This document shows positions 28,202 through 38,095 of a DNA stretch of 64,000 nucleotides, in pieces. Position numbers and translations under genes: made by a program. The stretch spans positions 239,924 through 303,923 of the forward strand of contig NZ_AUXY01000122.1 of the NCBI RefSeq assembly GCF_001625695.1. The letters run 5' to 3'. The notes beneath the pieces were generated by a model. That model was not told where the DNA came from. It made no database searches and was given only the letters and a program-made list of their open reading frames with translations. Position 1 is the stretch's first letter, and each line of letters starts with the position of its first letter. The stretch comes from Pseudoalteromonas luteoviolacea H33-S (GTDB lineage Bacteria; Pseudomonadota; Gammaproteobacteria; Enterobacterales; Alteromonadaceae).

Positions 28202-29122
28202 ATGGCAATGTATGTAGTGGGTCATAAAATCCCTGATTCTGATTCAATTTGTGGTGCAATTGCACTGTCTTACCTTAAAAACCAAATTGGTGAAGAAGCA
28301 ATTCCTACTCGTTTAGGTGATATATCACCAGAAACACAGTTTATTTTAGATCGCTTTGGCTTCGAAGCCCCAGAGCTTAAATTAAGCTATGCAGGTGAAG
28401 AAGTGTATATCGTTGATCACACTGAAAAAACGCAAGCACCTGATGACATTGACGAAGCAACCGTTGTTGGTGTTGTTGATCACCATAAATTAGGTGATTT
28501 AACCACTTCAACGCCACTTGAGTGTTGGATCCGTCCAGTTGGTTGTAGTAACACCATCATCAAGATGATGTATGACTTTTACGGTGTTGAAATTCCTAAG
28601 GACATCGCAGGCCTGATGTTAGGCGCGATTTTATCTGACACGGTTATTTTCAAATCACCGACATGTACAACAGCAGATATCAAATGTGTTGAAGTACTGG
28701 CAGAGATTGCTGGTATCGAAGACTTCAAAGCATTTGGCATGGAAATGTTCAAAGTGAAATCAGCGGTTGAAGGCACGCCTGCTCGCGATCTTGTAATGCG
28801 TGACTTTAAAGACTTTAACATGAACGGCAACCTAGTTGGTATCGGTCAGCTAGAAGTCATCGACCTGTCTGTATTTGACGAAATCAAAGCAGACCTAGAA
28901 GCAGATATCGCAAAACTAAAAGAAGAAGGTGGTCGTCACTCAGTACTACTGCTTCTTACGGATATCATGAAAGAAGGCTCGCAAATGCTAATTGCATCAA
29001 ACGATGAAGGCATTATCGAAAAAGCCTATGGTCAAGCGCCTGAGCAAAGCCGCGTTTGGCTTGATGGTGTACTAAGCCGTAAAAAGCAAGTAGTACCACC
29101 ACTTCAGGATGCATTTGCTTAA
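28202..29122 (+). CDS. ppaC: Manganese-dependent inorganic pyrophosphatase, 306 aa
   Basis: Family II pyrophosphatase of the DHH phosphoesterase group, a cytosolic enzyme that hydrolyses pyrophosphate with Mn2+. The DHH-family motifs are in order: GHKIPDSDSICGA (residues 7-19), VDHTEK, GVVDHHKLGD (the DHH motif), and a late CBS-free DHHA2-like domain ending VWLDGVLSRKKQVVPPL. The length is typical for the compact type without CBS domains. It has its own promoter region and an excellent downstream terminator. It sits between rpmG and mutM on the opposite strand, a departure from the enterobacterial order. Confidence 0.95.
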   Translation: MAMYVVGHKIPDSDSICGAIALSYLKNQIGEEAIPTRLGDISPETQFILDRFGFEAPELKLSYAGEEVYIVDHTEKTQAPDDIDEATVVGVVDHHKLGDLTTSTPLECWIRPVGCSNTIIKMMYDFYGVEIPKDIAGLMLGAILSDTVIFKSPTCTTADIKCVEVLAEIAGIEDFKAFGMEMFKVKSAVEGTPARDLVMRDFKDFNMNGNLVGIGQLEVIDLSVFDEIKADLEADIAKLKEEGGRHSVLLLLTDIMKEGSQMLIASNDEGIIEKAYGQAPEQSRVWLDGVLSRKKQVVPPLQDAFA

Positions 29123-29138
29123 TCGCAGATTGGTAATA

Positions 29139-29168
29139 AAAAACCGAAGCTTATGCTTCGGTTTTTTT
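29139..29168 (+). terminator. Rho-independent terminator after ppaC
   Basis: An AAAACCGAAGC stem with TTAT loop and GCTTCGGTTTTTTT on the right arm forms a strong intrinsic terminator, beginning 16 bases after the ppaC stop. Confidence 0.93.
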
Positions 29169-29212
29169 ATGCCTAACTTTCAACAATTTCAATTGATAAA
29201 ATTCAGACAACA

Positions 29213-29239
29213 AAAAACCCAGTGCAAGACTGGGTTTTT
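29213..29239 (-). terminator. Rho-independent terminator after rpmG
   Basis: AAAAACCCAGT and ACTGGGTTTTT form an 11-base-pair stem around a 5-base loop. On the reverse strand the T-run follows the stem, 17 bases after the rpmG stop, so it ends the rpmB-rpmG transcript. Confidence 0.88.
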
Positions 29240-29256
29240 CAAATCTCAAAGCAAAA

Positions 29257-29412
29257 TTACTTGATTTTTGCTTCTTTGAAGATCACGTGCTTACGTACTT
29301 TAGGATCGTACTTTTTGATCTCCATTTTTTCAGGCATGTTACGCTTGTTCTTGTCGGTAGTGTAGAAATAACCAGTACCAGCAGTTGAAACTAAACGGAT
29401 CTTATCACGCAT
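29257..29412 (-). CDS. rpmG: 50S ribosomal protein L33, 51 aa
   Basis: A short gene: the translation starts MRDKIRLVSTAGTGYFYTT and ends HVIFKEAKIK, the typical small basic L33 of gammaproteobacteria. It lacks the CxxC pairs of zinc-binding L33 (the C- form). It lies 11 bases downstream of rpmB, the standard rpmB-rpmG operon, and AGGAG precedes the ATG on the reverse strand. Confidence 0.96.
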   Translation of the reverse strand: MRDKIRLVSTAGTGYFYTTDKNKRNMPEKMEIKKYDPKVRKHVIFKEAKIK

Positions 29413-29423
29413 GATTTAGCTCC

Positions 29424-29660
29424 TTATACTTTTTCGCCGCGAGCACGGATATCTACTAATACCGCGTCGATGCCTTTTTTATCAATAATACGCATACCTT
29501 TAGTAGTAGTACGTAGAGTAACGAAACGCTTTTCACTTTCAACCCAGAAACGGTGTGTTTGTAGGTTAGGTAGGAAACGACGCTTAGTTGCGTTGCGCGC
29601 GTGTGAACGGTTGTTACCAACAACCGGGCGCTTACCTGTAACTTGACAGACTTTAGACAT
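29424..29660 (-). CDS. rpmB: 50S ribosomal protein L28, 78 aa
   Basis: Large-subunit protein L28. The opening MSKVCQVTGKRPVVGNNRSHARNATKRRFLPNLQTHRFWVES is the highly conserved bacterial form, and the length of 78 matches E. coli. It is the first gene of the rpmB-rpmG pair, reads from a clear promoter about 90 bases upstream, and has GGAG a few bases before the ATG. Confidence 0.98.
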   Translation of the reverse strand: MSKVCQVTGKRPVVGNNRSHARNATKRRFLPNLQTHRFWVESEKRFVTLRTTTKGMRIIDKKGIDAVLVDIRARGEKV

Positions 29661-29747
29661 GTCTATGTATCTCCAATAACTTCGCTCGAGCTTAATTTCC
29701 CCTTAGGCCTTACACTGGTGTGCCCCGGGTAAAAACAAAGGGCGCTC

Positions 29748-29776
29748 TTTATACAGCATCTGCAGGCAGAGATCAA
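29748..29776 (-). promoter_or_regulatory. Sigma-70 promoter of rpmB-rpmG
   Basis: On the reverse strand, TTGATC (29771-29776) and TATAAA (29748-29753) are separated by exactly 17 bases. This is a good housekeeping promoter with an expected start near 29740, giving a leader of about 80 bases before rpmB. Confidence 0.7.
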
Positions 29777-29937
29777 GGACCTGATGGTATCCTAGTCAGC
29801 TCATGGGTAAAATTTGATAGCGGCCAATTATAATGATCATAGGCCCCTGTGGAAAGTAAAAACTGCATTTAAATTAAACTATTTTATAAAATTTAAGCGA
29901 AATAACGGTTTGCAGCCTAAAAATGCTCAATAAAAGC

Positions 29938-30612
29938 TCATAGTAGGCCCATATCGGCAAATGAAACACAACGATTTCCCGCAACAATGAGGTGATCTAA
30001 GACTTTGATATCCATTAATGCTAAAGCTTTTTGTAGTTTCTCTGTCAAAATTTTATCTGCATGGCTTGGTTCACTCACACCTGATGGGTGATTATGGGCA
30101 AAAATAATTGCTGCGGCATTGTGTTTTAACGCAGCTTTAACCACTTCTCTTGGATACACTGAAGCAGAATTAATCGTACCTCGAAACAATATTTCATCAT
30201 TAATGAGTTGATGTTGGCTATCCAGATATAACACCATAAAGACCTCATGCTCCAAGCCCTTTAATTGCATGCTCAAATAATTGTGGACCATTGCCGGGCT
30301 TTCAAACTTATATTCGCGCTTGCATCCTTCTTTTAAATATCGCTTGCAAAGCTCCAAAACGGCCTGAAATTGTACATATTTAGCCTCCCCGACTCCTTTT
30401 AGCGCGACAAACTCAGCCTGCGAAGCATTAAATAAATGCTGCAGTGACTCGCATTGTTGCAATAAAGAATCTGCGAGTTCAATCGCATTCATGCCACTTA
30501 CACCAGTGCGAAGAAAAATAGCCAAAAGCTCGGCATCACTGAGCGCACCTGGCCCCTCATTCAGCAATTTCTCCCTTGGTCTGATATGTTTAGGTAATTG
30601 AGTAAGCTGCAT
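29938..30612 (-). CDS. radC: RadC/YeeS JAMM-domain protein, 224 aa
   Basis: An N-terminal helix-hairpin-helix-like part (IRPREKLLNEGPGALSDAELLAIFLRTG) is followed by the MPN+/JAMM domain with the zinc motif FAHNHPSGVSEPSHAD (HxHPSG plus downstream Asp). RadC is no longer thought to be a recombinational repair enzyme, and its true role is unknown. It keeps its usual place next to rpmB and divergent from coaBC. Confidence 0.93.
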   Translation of the reverse strand: MQLTQLPKHIRPREKLLNEGPGALSDAELLAIFLRTGVSGMNAIELADSLLQQCESLQHLFNASQAEFVALKGVGEAKYVQFQAVLELCKRYLKEGCKREYKFESPAMVHNYLSMQLKGLEHEVFMVLYLDSQHQLINDEILFRGTINSASVYPREVVKAALKHNAAAIIFAHNHPSGVSEPSHADKILTEKLQKALALMDIKVLDHLIVAGNRCVSFADMGLL

Positions 30613-30784
30613 GTTCTCTCCTTATAACAATGCTCATTCTTTAATCTTTGGTCTCTATGTAACATGCCAGCTGATAAAAAAAACGCTCAAAGTTAGCTTA
30701 TTTACGCAGTAATGCACTGTATGATTCAAAACAACCTAACGGCTGTGATATCTTTAGCCCAGTTTAAGCTGTGGAAATGTGAAG

Positions 30785-31984
30785 ATGAACTTAGCTGGCA
30801 AAAAAATAGTATTGGGAATAAGTGGTGGCATTGCTGCATATAAATGCGCAGAACTTGTAAGACGCTTAAAAGAGCAGCATTGCGAAGTCAAAGTGGTGAT
30901 GACAGACTCGGCAAAGCACTTTATTACCCCGCTAACCATGCAAGCTGTTTCCGGTGAGCCTGTATCAGACTCCTTACTCGATCCACAAGCTGAAGCTGCA
31001 ATGGGGCATATTGAGTTTGCCAAATGGGCTGATTTGATATTAATCGCTCCTGCGACGTGTAATACAATCGCTAAGATGGCCAATGGCATTGCTGATGATC
31101 TGCTGACAACTTTAGTGCTTGCTACACCTGCTAAAGTCGCGATTGCGCCAGCAATGAATCAGCAAATGTATGCACACCCAGCGACACAAAAAAACTTAAC
31201 AACCTTATCAACTTATGGCGTGGCCATATGGGGCCCTGGTAGTGGTGAGCAAGCATGTGGTGATGTCGGTAAAGGACGTATGCTGGAACCTATGGAGCTA
31301 CTAGCGCATTGCATTACAACACTCAAACCAGCACCAAAACTACTCGATGGCCGCACCGTAACTATTACCGCAGGACCCACTCGTGAAGCACTCGATCCCG
31401 TGCGTTATATCACTAATCATAGTTCGGGTAAGATGGGTTATGCATTAGCACAGGCAGCACTTGCACTGGGCGCTACGGTCAATTTAATTTCAGGGCCCGT
31501 TAATATCGCAGCACCACAGGATGTGAATCTCACTTCTGTTAGCAGTGCCTCTGAAATGCATGACGCTGCGCTCAAGCTAGCACCGCTGTCAGATATCTTC
31601 ATTGGGTGTGCAGCCGTTGCAGATTACCGCGCCGCAGATATTGCTGACCAAAAAATCAAAAAGCAAGGCGATGAAATGACACTTACCCTTGTCAAGAACC
31701 CTGATATTATCGCGTCGGTGGCGGCTTTACAGGATAAACGCCCTTATACCGTTGGTTTTGCGGCTGAAACGCAAGACATCCAACAATACGCACAGGGAAA
31801 ATTGAAAAATAAAAACCTAGATATGATTTGTGCCAATGATGTTTCACAAGAAGGTCTTGGTTTTAACTCAGATAACAATGCCTTAACCTTGTTTTGGGAA
31901 AATGAGCAACGTACATTGCCAACATCTAGCAAAACTGAGTTAGCACTTACTGTCATTAAAGCAATTGCTGGTAAACTTAGTTGA
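30785..31984 (+). CDS. coaBC: Bifunctional CoaBC (phosphopantothenoylcysteine synthetase/decarboxylase), 399 aa
   Basis: Makes 4'-phosphopantetheine for coenzyme A. The N-terminal flavin decarboxylase half (MNLAGKKIVLGISGGIAAYK; PAMNQQMY; the active-site region GEQACGDVGKGRM) is followed by the synthetase half (TAGPTREALDPVRYITNHSSGKMGYALA). ATG 30785 is preferred over the GTG two codons upstream because it aligns with the E. coli start (MSLAGKKIVLG). It is divergent from radC, as in E. coli. Unlike E. coli, no dut gene follows. Confidence 0.96.
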   Translation: MNLAGKKIVLGISGGIAAYKCAELVRRLKEQHCEVKVVMTDSAKHFITPLTMQAVSGEPVSDSLLDPQAEAAMGHIEFAKWADLILIAPATCNTIAKMANGIADDLLTTLVLATPAKVAIAPAMNQQMYAHPATQKNLTTLSTYGVAIWGPGSGEQACGDVGKGRMLEPMELLAHCITTLKPAPKLLDGRTVTITAGPTREALDPVRYITNHSSGKMGYALAQAALALGATVNLISGPVNIAAPQDVNLTSVSSASEMHDAALKLAPLSDIFIGCAAVADYRAADIADQKIKKQGDEMTLTLVKNPDIIASVAALQDKRPYTVGFAAETQDIQQYAQGKLKNKNLDMICANDVSQEGLGFNSDNNALTLFWENEQRTLPTSSKTELALTVIKAIAGKLS

Positions 31985-32105
31985 CCTAGTGTTAAAAGGC
32001 TGGAAAGAAGCTGAATAAAACATTAACATAGGTCTTTATCAAGTATGGACCTAATAAAAATACACCATACAGACCATAATAACGATAATTATTAAAGGAA
32101 AGTTC

Positions 32106-32693
32106 ATGCCAGCGACTAAACGCAGTAATCGCAAAGAGCAAATTCTTCAATCTCTTGCGCAAATGCTTGAAACTAGCCCAGGTCAAAGGATCACAACTGC
32201 CAAGCTCGCAGCGGAAGTAGGCGTTTCTGAAGCCGCTTTATACCGTCATTTTCCAAGTAAAGCGAGAATGTTTGAAGGGTTAATTGAATTTATAGAAGAC
32301 ACGTTACTTTCGCGGATCAATATCATCTTAGAAAATGAAAAAGATACGCAAAGTCGCATTTATAACATTCTTCACTTACTGCTGACCTTCTCTGAGAAAA
32401 ACCCCGGTATCACACGTATTTTAACCGGTGATGCACTGCAAGGTGAGCAGGAACGTTTAAGAGAGCGTGTGCAAAGCCTATTCGAAAAACTTGAAACACA
32501 ATTCAAGCAAGTATTAAGAGAAAGAAAGCTCAGAGAAGGCAAAGCATTTAACAGTGATGAAGCGGCACTCGCCAATTTATTTTTAGCGCATGTTGAAGGC
32601 AAAATGAATCAATTCGTTCGCAGTGATTTTAAAGCCAAACCCACTGCAACTTTCACCAATCATTGGCAAGAACTACAGCGTATTTGGTTGTAA
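32106..32693 (+). CDS. slmA: Nucleoid occlusion factor SlmA, 195 aa
   Basis: A TetR-type DNA-binding protein that blocks FtsZ assembly over the nucleoid. The N-terminal helix-turn-helix (ITTAKLAAEVGVSEAALYRHFPSKARMFEGLIEFIE) is the conserved SlmA form, and the length is close to the 198 residues of E. coli. AAAGGAAAG precedes the ATG. It follows coaBC directly, the position usually occupied by dut-slmA. Confidence 0.95.
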   Translation: MPATKRSNRKEQILQSLAQMLETSPGQRITTAKLAAEVGVSEAALYRHFPSKARMFEGLIEFIEDTLLSRINIILENEKDTQSRIYNILHLLLTFSEKNPGITRILTGDALQGEQERLRERVQSLFEKLETQFKQVLRERKLREGKAFNSDEAALANLFLAHVEGKMNQFVRSDFKAKPTATFTNHWQELQRIWL

Positions 32694-32694
32694 C

Positions 32695-32719
32695 TAGAAG
32701 CGGTACCCAACCGCTTCTA
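32695..32719 (+). terminator. Hairpin terminator after slmA
   Basis: TAGAAGCGGT-ACCCA-ACCGCTTCTA is a perfect 10-base-pair stem starting 2 bases after the slmA stop codon, followed by ACGCTTTTT. Confidence 0.78.
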
Positions 32720-32811
32720 ACGCTTTTTCACTTCCACATAACGCACCATGATTTTGTTTAAGCATTAAAAGTGTTACAAAGACACACTCAATAAATAAAA
32801 TAGACAGAATC

Positions 32812-35565
32812 ATGAAGTATACTTATTCGCTTATCGCAGCGGCTTTGTTTTCTGGTCAAGTAATGGCCAACAAAGCCCAACTCGAATTCTCCGATGTTTT
32901 TGACTTCAAATATGCCCAAGGCACACAATTAGCTGAAGATGGCAAAGTGCTCGCATTCAGTGCAAAGCCTTATCGAGGAAATGCACAGGGACAAGTATAT
33001 AACCTAGCTACGAATAAGCTGCTCGCGACTGTTGAACGTGGTACAAAAGCACATTTGAATAAATCGGCTACTTGGGCTGCGTTTATTCAAACTCCTACTT
33101 TGCTAGCGTTGGAAACTGCCAGTAAAAAAGAAAAAAAAGCACTAAAAAACAATCTGGTACTTGTAAATACGCAAACAGGAAAGCAACAACGCTACGACCA
33201 TGTTAAAGACTATCAACTCAGTGATGATGGCCGCTGGTTAGCCTATCGCGAAGATAAAAAAACAGAGTCAAAAGACGCAACGCAAAGCACTGACGCCCCT
33301 AAAATCACTGCTGATAAAAAAGATAAGCCACTGACATTGGTAGTTGTCGATTTATCAACAAGCCAAACACAACGCTTTGATAATGTCGTTAACTATGGCA
33401 TGAGCCCTGCTGAATATGGTGTGCTATTCAGTCAACATGATGAAACCGGTGCCAATAATCAAGTTCAGTATCTAGACTTAACAAACAATACAGCCAGTCC
33501 TTTATTTAGTGAGCCAGGCGTTACCGTCAGCGCCATAGCATGGCATCCGTATTCAAGTATTGTGGCATTCAATCTTGGTAACTATGTCAACGAAGATAAA
33601 CGACGTCGTAGCTACGAAGTGACGCTTTGGGACGCTAACACAGACAAACTAAATACCATAGAAAATCCAGCTAGCTGGTATAGTTCAAAAACGGCAAACC
33701 TCGAATGGTCAGAGCAAGGTGAACGACTTTATTTTGAAAATCGCCCACTGCTGAGCGATAAGTTAGAAGAACTCAAATATGATGATAGCGCCTCTTTGAG
33801 AGACTTTAATACCATTCGCCAACAATCTGGGCTACAAATTTGGCACAACAATGACCCTGAAATTAAGACCCGCGAGCAAAATACGTGGAAAAAAACCAAC
33901 CGAGAGCGTCAGTACCAAGCGGTTTATCATATAGAGTCGCAAAAGGTTGTTCAGCTGGCTGATGAAACGGTGCGCGATGTCACCCTCAATACTGAAGCCG
34001 ATTTCTTGCTAGGTAAAAATGACCAGCCTTACCTAGAAAAAATCATGTATAAGGGCTTTTATGCCGATTACTATGCGGTCAAAGTCAGTACGGGTGCAAA
34101 AGGCTATATCGTTAAAGACTCGCCAAACTTGCCTTCACTGTCTCCAACGGGACGACATGCTGCTTATTTTCTTAACGACCAAATTTGGCTAAAAGACTTA
34201 CATCAACAAAAGGAAAACGCGGTCAGCCAAGCTGTTCGCCAAGCGATTTTCGCGGATGACCAGCATGATTACCCAGAACCAAATCCGGGTTATGGCTTTG
34301 CTGGATGGCAACAAGATGGCAGCACCTTATATGCATACAGTAAATATGATATCTGGGCTTTTGATAGCGCGACAGGCAAAGCTAAGCGCTTAACGTCAGG
34401 AAAAGAAACCAACACTCAATATCGTGTGATCAAACTAGATAAAAAGCAGGTCGGCTTTGCAAAAGACGATACGCTCTTTTTATCTGCCCATAACTTACAA
34501 AATAAGCAAACGCATATTGCTAAGCTAAATCTTGAAACCGGTAAACTAGAAACAGTACTAAAAGGGAAAACCCGATTTGATCTGGTGAAAAAAGCAAAGC
34601 ATGCTGATAAGCTAATTTTTACCCAGCAAAGCTATCACCAGTTTCCTGATTATTGGCAAACAGATAGCCAATTCACACAAGCTCAACAAATTACAAATCT
34701 TAACCCTCAGGTGAGTAATTTTGCGTGGGGTCAAAAACCTGAACTAGTTCAATATAAAGGCTACAATGGCGAAAACCTGCAAGGCGTGCTCATTAAACCT
34801 GCTGATTATAAACCAGGTCAAAAGCTCCCTGTGGTTATTTATTTCTATCGATACATGAGTCAACGCATGTATGACTTCCCTAAAATGGAACTCAACCACA
34901 GACCTAATTTCCCAATGTTCACGTCCAACGGTTACGCGGTATTTTTACCAGATATTCGCTTTGAAATTGGCAAACCGGGACCATCATCAACACAAACCTT
35001 GATTAATGCAGCGCAAAAGCTGATTGATATGGGCGTTGCTGACAAAGATAAAATTGGTTTACAAGGTCACTCTTGGGCCGGCTATCAAAGCGCTTATGCT
35101 GTGACACAAACAGATATGTTCAAAGCCGTCGTGTCTGGGGCACCTGTATCAAACATGACTTCTGCATATAGCGGCATACGTTTAAAGTCAGGCCTTGCTC
35201 GTCAGTTCCAGTATGAAACAGGGCAAAGTCGAATTGGTAAAACGTTGACAGAAGCGCCTGAGCTATACATTGAGAACTCGCCGGTATTTTTTGCAGATAA
35301 GGTGAATACGCCGATTCTACTGATGTTTGGAGACAAAGATGGCGCGGTACCATGGCAAGAAGGTATCCAATACTACTTAGCACTGCGACGCCATAATAAA
35401 GACGCCATCTTCTTACAATATGAAGGTGAACCACATCACTTGAAACAGTTCCCGAATCAAGTGGATTTCTCCGTGCGCATGATGGAGTATTTTGACCACT
35501 ACTTACGTGGTATGCCTGCACCTGAGTGGATCACATCAGGCAAAGCCTATCGCCCTGAAGATTGA
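32812..35565 (+). CDS. Exported S9 family prolyl oligopeptidase, 917 aa
   Basis: A signal peptide (MKYTYSLIAAALFSGQVMA) is followed by a long beta-propeller-type region and a C-terminal alpha/beta-hydrolase domain. The catalytic Ser is Ser754 in GLQGHSWAGY, the probable acid Asp843 in FGDKDGAVPW, and the base His875 or His876 in GEPHHLKQF. It is larger than the first S9 enzyme of the window and clearly not a recent duplicate, since the nucleophile elbow differs (GHSWAG versus GASYGG). Likely acts on peptides in the periplasm; specificity cannot be predicted. A charged, Lys-rich linker occurs near residues 145-180. Confidence 0.86.
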   Translation: MKYTYSLIAAALFSGQVMANKAQLEFSDVFDFKYAQGTQLAEDGKVLAFSAKPYRGNAQGQVYNLATNKLLATVERGTKAHLNKSATWAAFIQTPTLLALETASKKEKKALKNNLVLVNTQTGKQQRYDHVKDYQLSDDGRWLAYREDKKTESKDATQSTDAPKITADKKDKPLTLVVVDLSTSQTQRFDNVVNYGMSPAEYGVLFSQHDETGANNQVQYLDLTNNTASPLFSEPGVTVSAIAWHPYSSIVAFNLGNYVNEDKRRRSYEVTLWDANTDKLNTIENPASWYSSKTANLEWSEQGERLYFENRPLLSDKLEELKYDDSASLRDFNTIRQQSGLQIWHNNDPEIKTREQNTWKKTNRERQYQAVYHIESQKVVQLADETVRDVTLNTEADFLLGKNDQPYLEKIMYKGFYADYYAVKVSTGAKGYIVKDSPNLPSLSPTGRHAAYFLNDQIWLKDLHQQKENAVSQAVRQAIFADDQHDYPEPNPGYGFAGWQQDGSTLYAYSKYDIWAFDSATGKAKRLTSGKETNTQYRVIKLDKKQVGFAKDDTLFLSAHNLQNKQTHIAKLNLETGKLETVLKGKTRFDLVKKAKHADKLIFTQQSYHQFPDYWQTDSQFTQAQQITNLNPQVSNFAWGQKPELVQYKGYNGENLQGVLIKPADYKPGQKLPVVIYFYRYMSQRMYDFPKMELNHRPNFPMFTSNGYAVFLPDIRFEIGKPGPSSTQTLINAAQKLIDMGVADKDKIGLQGHSWAGYQSAYAVTQTDMFKAVVSGAPVSNMTSAYSGIRLKSGLARQFQYETGQSRIGKTLTEAPELYIENSPVFFADKVNTPILLMFGDKDGAVPWQEGIQYYLALRRHNKDAIFLQYEGEPHHLKQFPNQVDFSVRMMEYFDHYLRGMPAPEWITSGKAYRPED

Positions 35566-35614
35566 TACCGTCTAATTGTAGTATCAACGCCATTTAGGAC
35601 AGGTCAAACGTCAT

Positions 35615-35642
35615 AAAAAAAGCCGCACTGAGCGGCTTTTTT
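35615..35642. terminator. Bidirectional intrinsic terminator
   Basis: An AAAAAAGCCGC / GCGGCTTTTTT stem with a 5-base loop lies between the convergent S9 peptidase and YgiQ genes. It has an A-run and a T-run on either side, so it can stop transcription in both directions. Confidence 0.9.
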
Positions 35643-35645
35643 ATT

Positions 35646-37859
35646 TTAATGATGTGTTGGCTTACTCTTGTTGGGCTTGCGTTTATTTTTACCGACCCTA
35701 GGTTTCGTATTCGATTGATTGAACTGGCTAAACCCAGTGTGCTTTGTCAGTGCTTTATTGCCGCGCTTTTGCCCTGAGCCCGCTTGTCTACCTCGCGTGT
35801 TTTCATCAGGCACCAAGCACTCAGGTCCTCGACCGATTAAGTGTGCTTTACCCATGTTTTTCAGCGCTTCACGGATCTGTGGCCAGCCCGCAGGGTCATG
35901 ATAACGTAAAATGGCTTTATGCAGACGACGCTGACGCGCGCCTTTTGGTACCGGCACTTCCTCATGGTTGTTTTTGATGTTGCGCAAAGAGTTCATTTCA
36001 GTGTGGTAAATCGTGGTTGCGTTGGCCATAGGCGATGGATAAAAATTTTGTACCTGATCTAACTTAAAGTCATGTGCTTTCAACCACAGCGCCATATTCA
36101 CCATATCTTCATCCGTTGTGCCTGGATGCGCAGAAATAAAGTAAGGTATCAAGTATTGCTTTTTGCCTGCCTCTTTTGAGTACTTATCAAATAACTCTTT
36201 GAACTTATCATAGGTGCCCATACCAGGCTTCATCATCTTCGACAGCGGGCCACTTTCAGTATGCTCAGGTGCAATTTTTAAGTAGCCGCCAACATGGTGG
36301 GATACCAGCTCTTTGACATAACGCGGATCTTCAATCGCCAAGTCATAGCGAACGCCTGACGCTATCAAGATCTTTTTAACCCCTTCAACATCTCGTGCTT
36401 TGCGATACAGTTCTATTGTCGGGGTGTGATCTGTGTCCATGTGCTTACAAATGTCAGGATACACACACGATAAACGACGGCAGGTGCTTTCCGCTTTTTT
36501 ACTCTTACAACGCAGTTTATACATGTTTGCAGTCGGGCCACCTAAATCAGAAATCACCCCAGTAAAGCCCGGTACTTTATCTCTGATCTGTTCTATTTCT
36601 TCAATAATAGACTCTTCTGAACGGCTTTGAATAATTCGACCTTCATGCTCAGTGATCGAGCAGAAACTACAGCCCCCAAAGCAGCCCCGCATAATGTTGA
36701 CTGAGGTTTTGATCATGTCATAGGCTGGGATCTTGTCATCGCCATAAGCTGGGTGTGGAATACGTTGATAAGGCAGTCCAAATACATGATCCATTTCTTC
36801 TGTTTCTAGCGGAAATGCAGGTGGGTTTACCCAGACTGAGCGATCTCCATGACGTTGGAATAGTGCTCTGGCACACCCTGGGTTTGTTTCTTGGTGCAAG
36901 ATACGCGAAGCATGGGCATATAATGGCTTATTCACACTCACTTGCTCAAAAGCAGGCAGCTTCACATATACCTTTTCCCACGGTTTCAACCTTGGCGGCT
37001 GAACCGTAATAGGCTTTGCCGCCTCACTTTTTAAATCAATACCCGCTTTGGCAAATTCGGACTTGCTACACCCCATATCATCGGCACCATATGGATTTGG
37101 AATAGGGTCTATCTTCCCTACTTTATCAATGGCAGTTGAATCGCTGCCTCGCCAACCTTCAATTGGCGTCTTACGAATAACCGCGGTGCCTCGCACATCT
37201 TGAATTGTGTCAATGGTCTCGCCGTTGGCAATACGATGTGCCACTTCTACCAATGGGCGTTCAGCATTACCGTAAATCAAGATATCCGCTTTGGCATCAA
37301 AGATAACACTTCGACGTACTTTTTCCTGCCAGTAATCATAATGTGCAATACGACGTAAGCTGGCCTCAATACCACCAATCACAACTGGTACACCTTTATA
37401 TGCTTCACGGCAGCGTTGACTGTATACAACCACGGCTCTATCAGGACGTTTACCACCGATATTACCAGGTGTATAAGCATCATCATGGCGGATCCGCTTC
37501 TCAGCAGTGTAACGATTGATCATAGAGTCCATATTGCCAGCTGTCACACCAAAAAATAAGTTTGGCTTACCCAGTGACTCGAAGGCTGTTTTATCTGACC
37601 AATCCGGCTGCGCAATAATCCCTACTCTGAAGCCCTGCGCCTCTAGTACTCGACCTATCACCGCCATACCAAAGCTTGGGTGATCGACATATGCGTCACC
37701 TGTAACAATGATGATGTCACAACTGTCCCACCCTAAAGCATCCATTTCAGCACGGCAAGTTGGTAAAAATGGGGCTGGGCCAAAGCATTCAGCCCAGTAT
37801 TTAGGATATGAGAAAAGCGAACGTTCCGCTTTTAACCCGGAGACCTTTGATGTATTCAT
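35646..37859 (-). CDS. YgiQ family radical SAM protein, 737 aa
   Basis: A B12-binding-like N-terminal part (DIIIVTGDAYVDHPSFG, GIEASLRRIAHYDYW) precedes a radical SAM core with the cluster motif CFGGCSFC (Cx3Cx2C) near residue 380, then a conserved C-terminal DUF3362 segment and a basic Gly/Lys/Asn-rich tail. The family occurs in most gammaproteobacteria but its reaction is not known. ATG 37857-37859 is chosen because the longer frame to 37910 would contain a TATAAT box (reverse strand, 37893-37898) that probably belongs to the promoter. Confidence 0.9.
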   Translation of the reverse strand: MNTSKVSGLKAERSLFSYPKYWAECFGPAPFLPTCRAEMDALGWDSCDIIIVTGDAYVDHPSFGMAVIGRVLEAQGFRVGIIAQPDWSDKTAFESLGKPNLFFGVTAGNMDSMINRYTAEKRIRHDDAYTPGNIGGKRPDRAVVVYSQRCREAYKGVPVVIGGIEASLRRIAHYDYWQEKVRRSVIFDAKADILIYGNAERPLVEVAHRIANGETIDTIQDVRGTAVIRKTPIEGWRGSDSTAIDKVGKIDPIPNPYGADDMGCSKSEFAKAGIDLKSEAAKPITVQPPRLKPWEKVYVKLPAFEQVSVNKPLYAHASRILHQETNPGCARALFQRHGDRSVWVNPPAFPLETEEMDHVFGLPYQRIPHPAYGDDKIPAYDMIKTSVNIMRGCFGGCSFCSITEHEGRIIQSRSEESIIEEIEQIRDKVPGFTGVISDLGGPTANMYKLRCKSKKAESTCRRLSCVYPDICKHMDTDHTPTIELYRKARDVEGVKKILIASGVRYDLAIEDPRYVKELVSHHVGGYLKIAPEHTESGPLSKMMKPGMGTYDKFKELFDKYSKEAGKKQYLIPYFISAHPGTTDEDMVNMALWLKAHDFKLDQVQNFYPSPMANATTIYHTEMNSLRNIKNNHEEVPVPKGARQRRLHKAILRYHDPAGWPQIREALKNMGKAHLIGRGPECLVPDENTRGRQAGSGQKRGNKALTKHTGFSQFNQSNTKPRVGKNKRKPNKSKPTHH

Positions 37860-38095
37860 AGAGTGACGGCTCAAATAATTTGCAAGGTTACTATTATACC
37901 TCAGCGGCACGCTATACCGTACTATAGATGGTGAAAGTATGAGCTAAAAAGCCTAAATCACTGTAATTATTAATCTAATATAAATTAAAAAACGGAATAA
38001 AATTACGATTTTGGCAAAGTTATCATCTTTTTCGGTGGGAATGCGAGACAGCTATCTGTGTATTAGAGACATGAGCAAGATTTACTTTATGCTAT

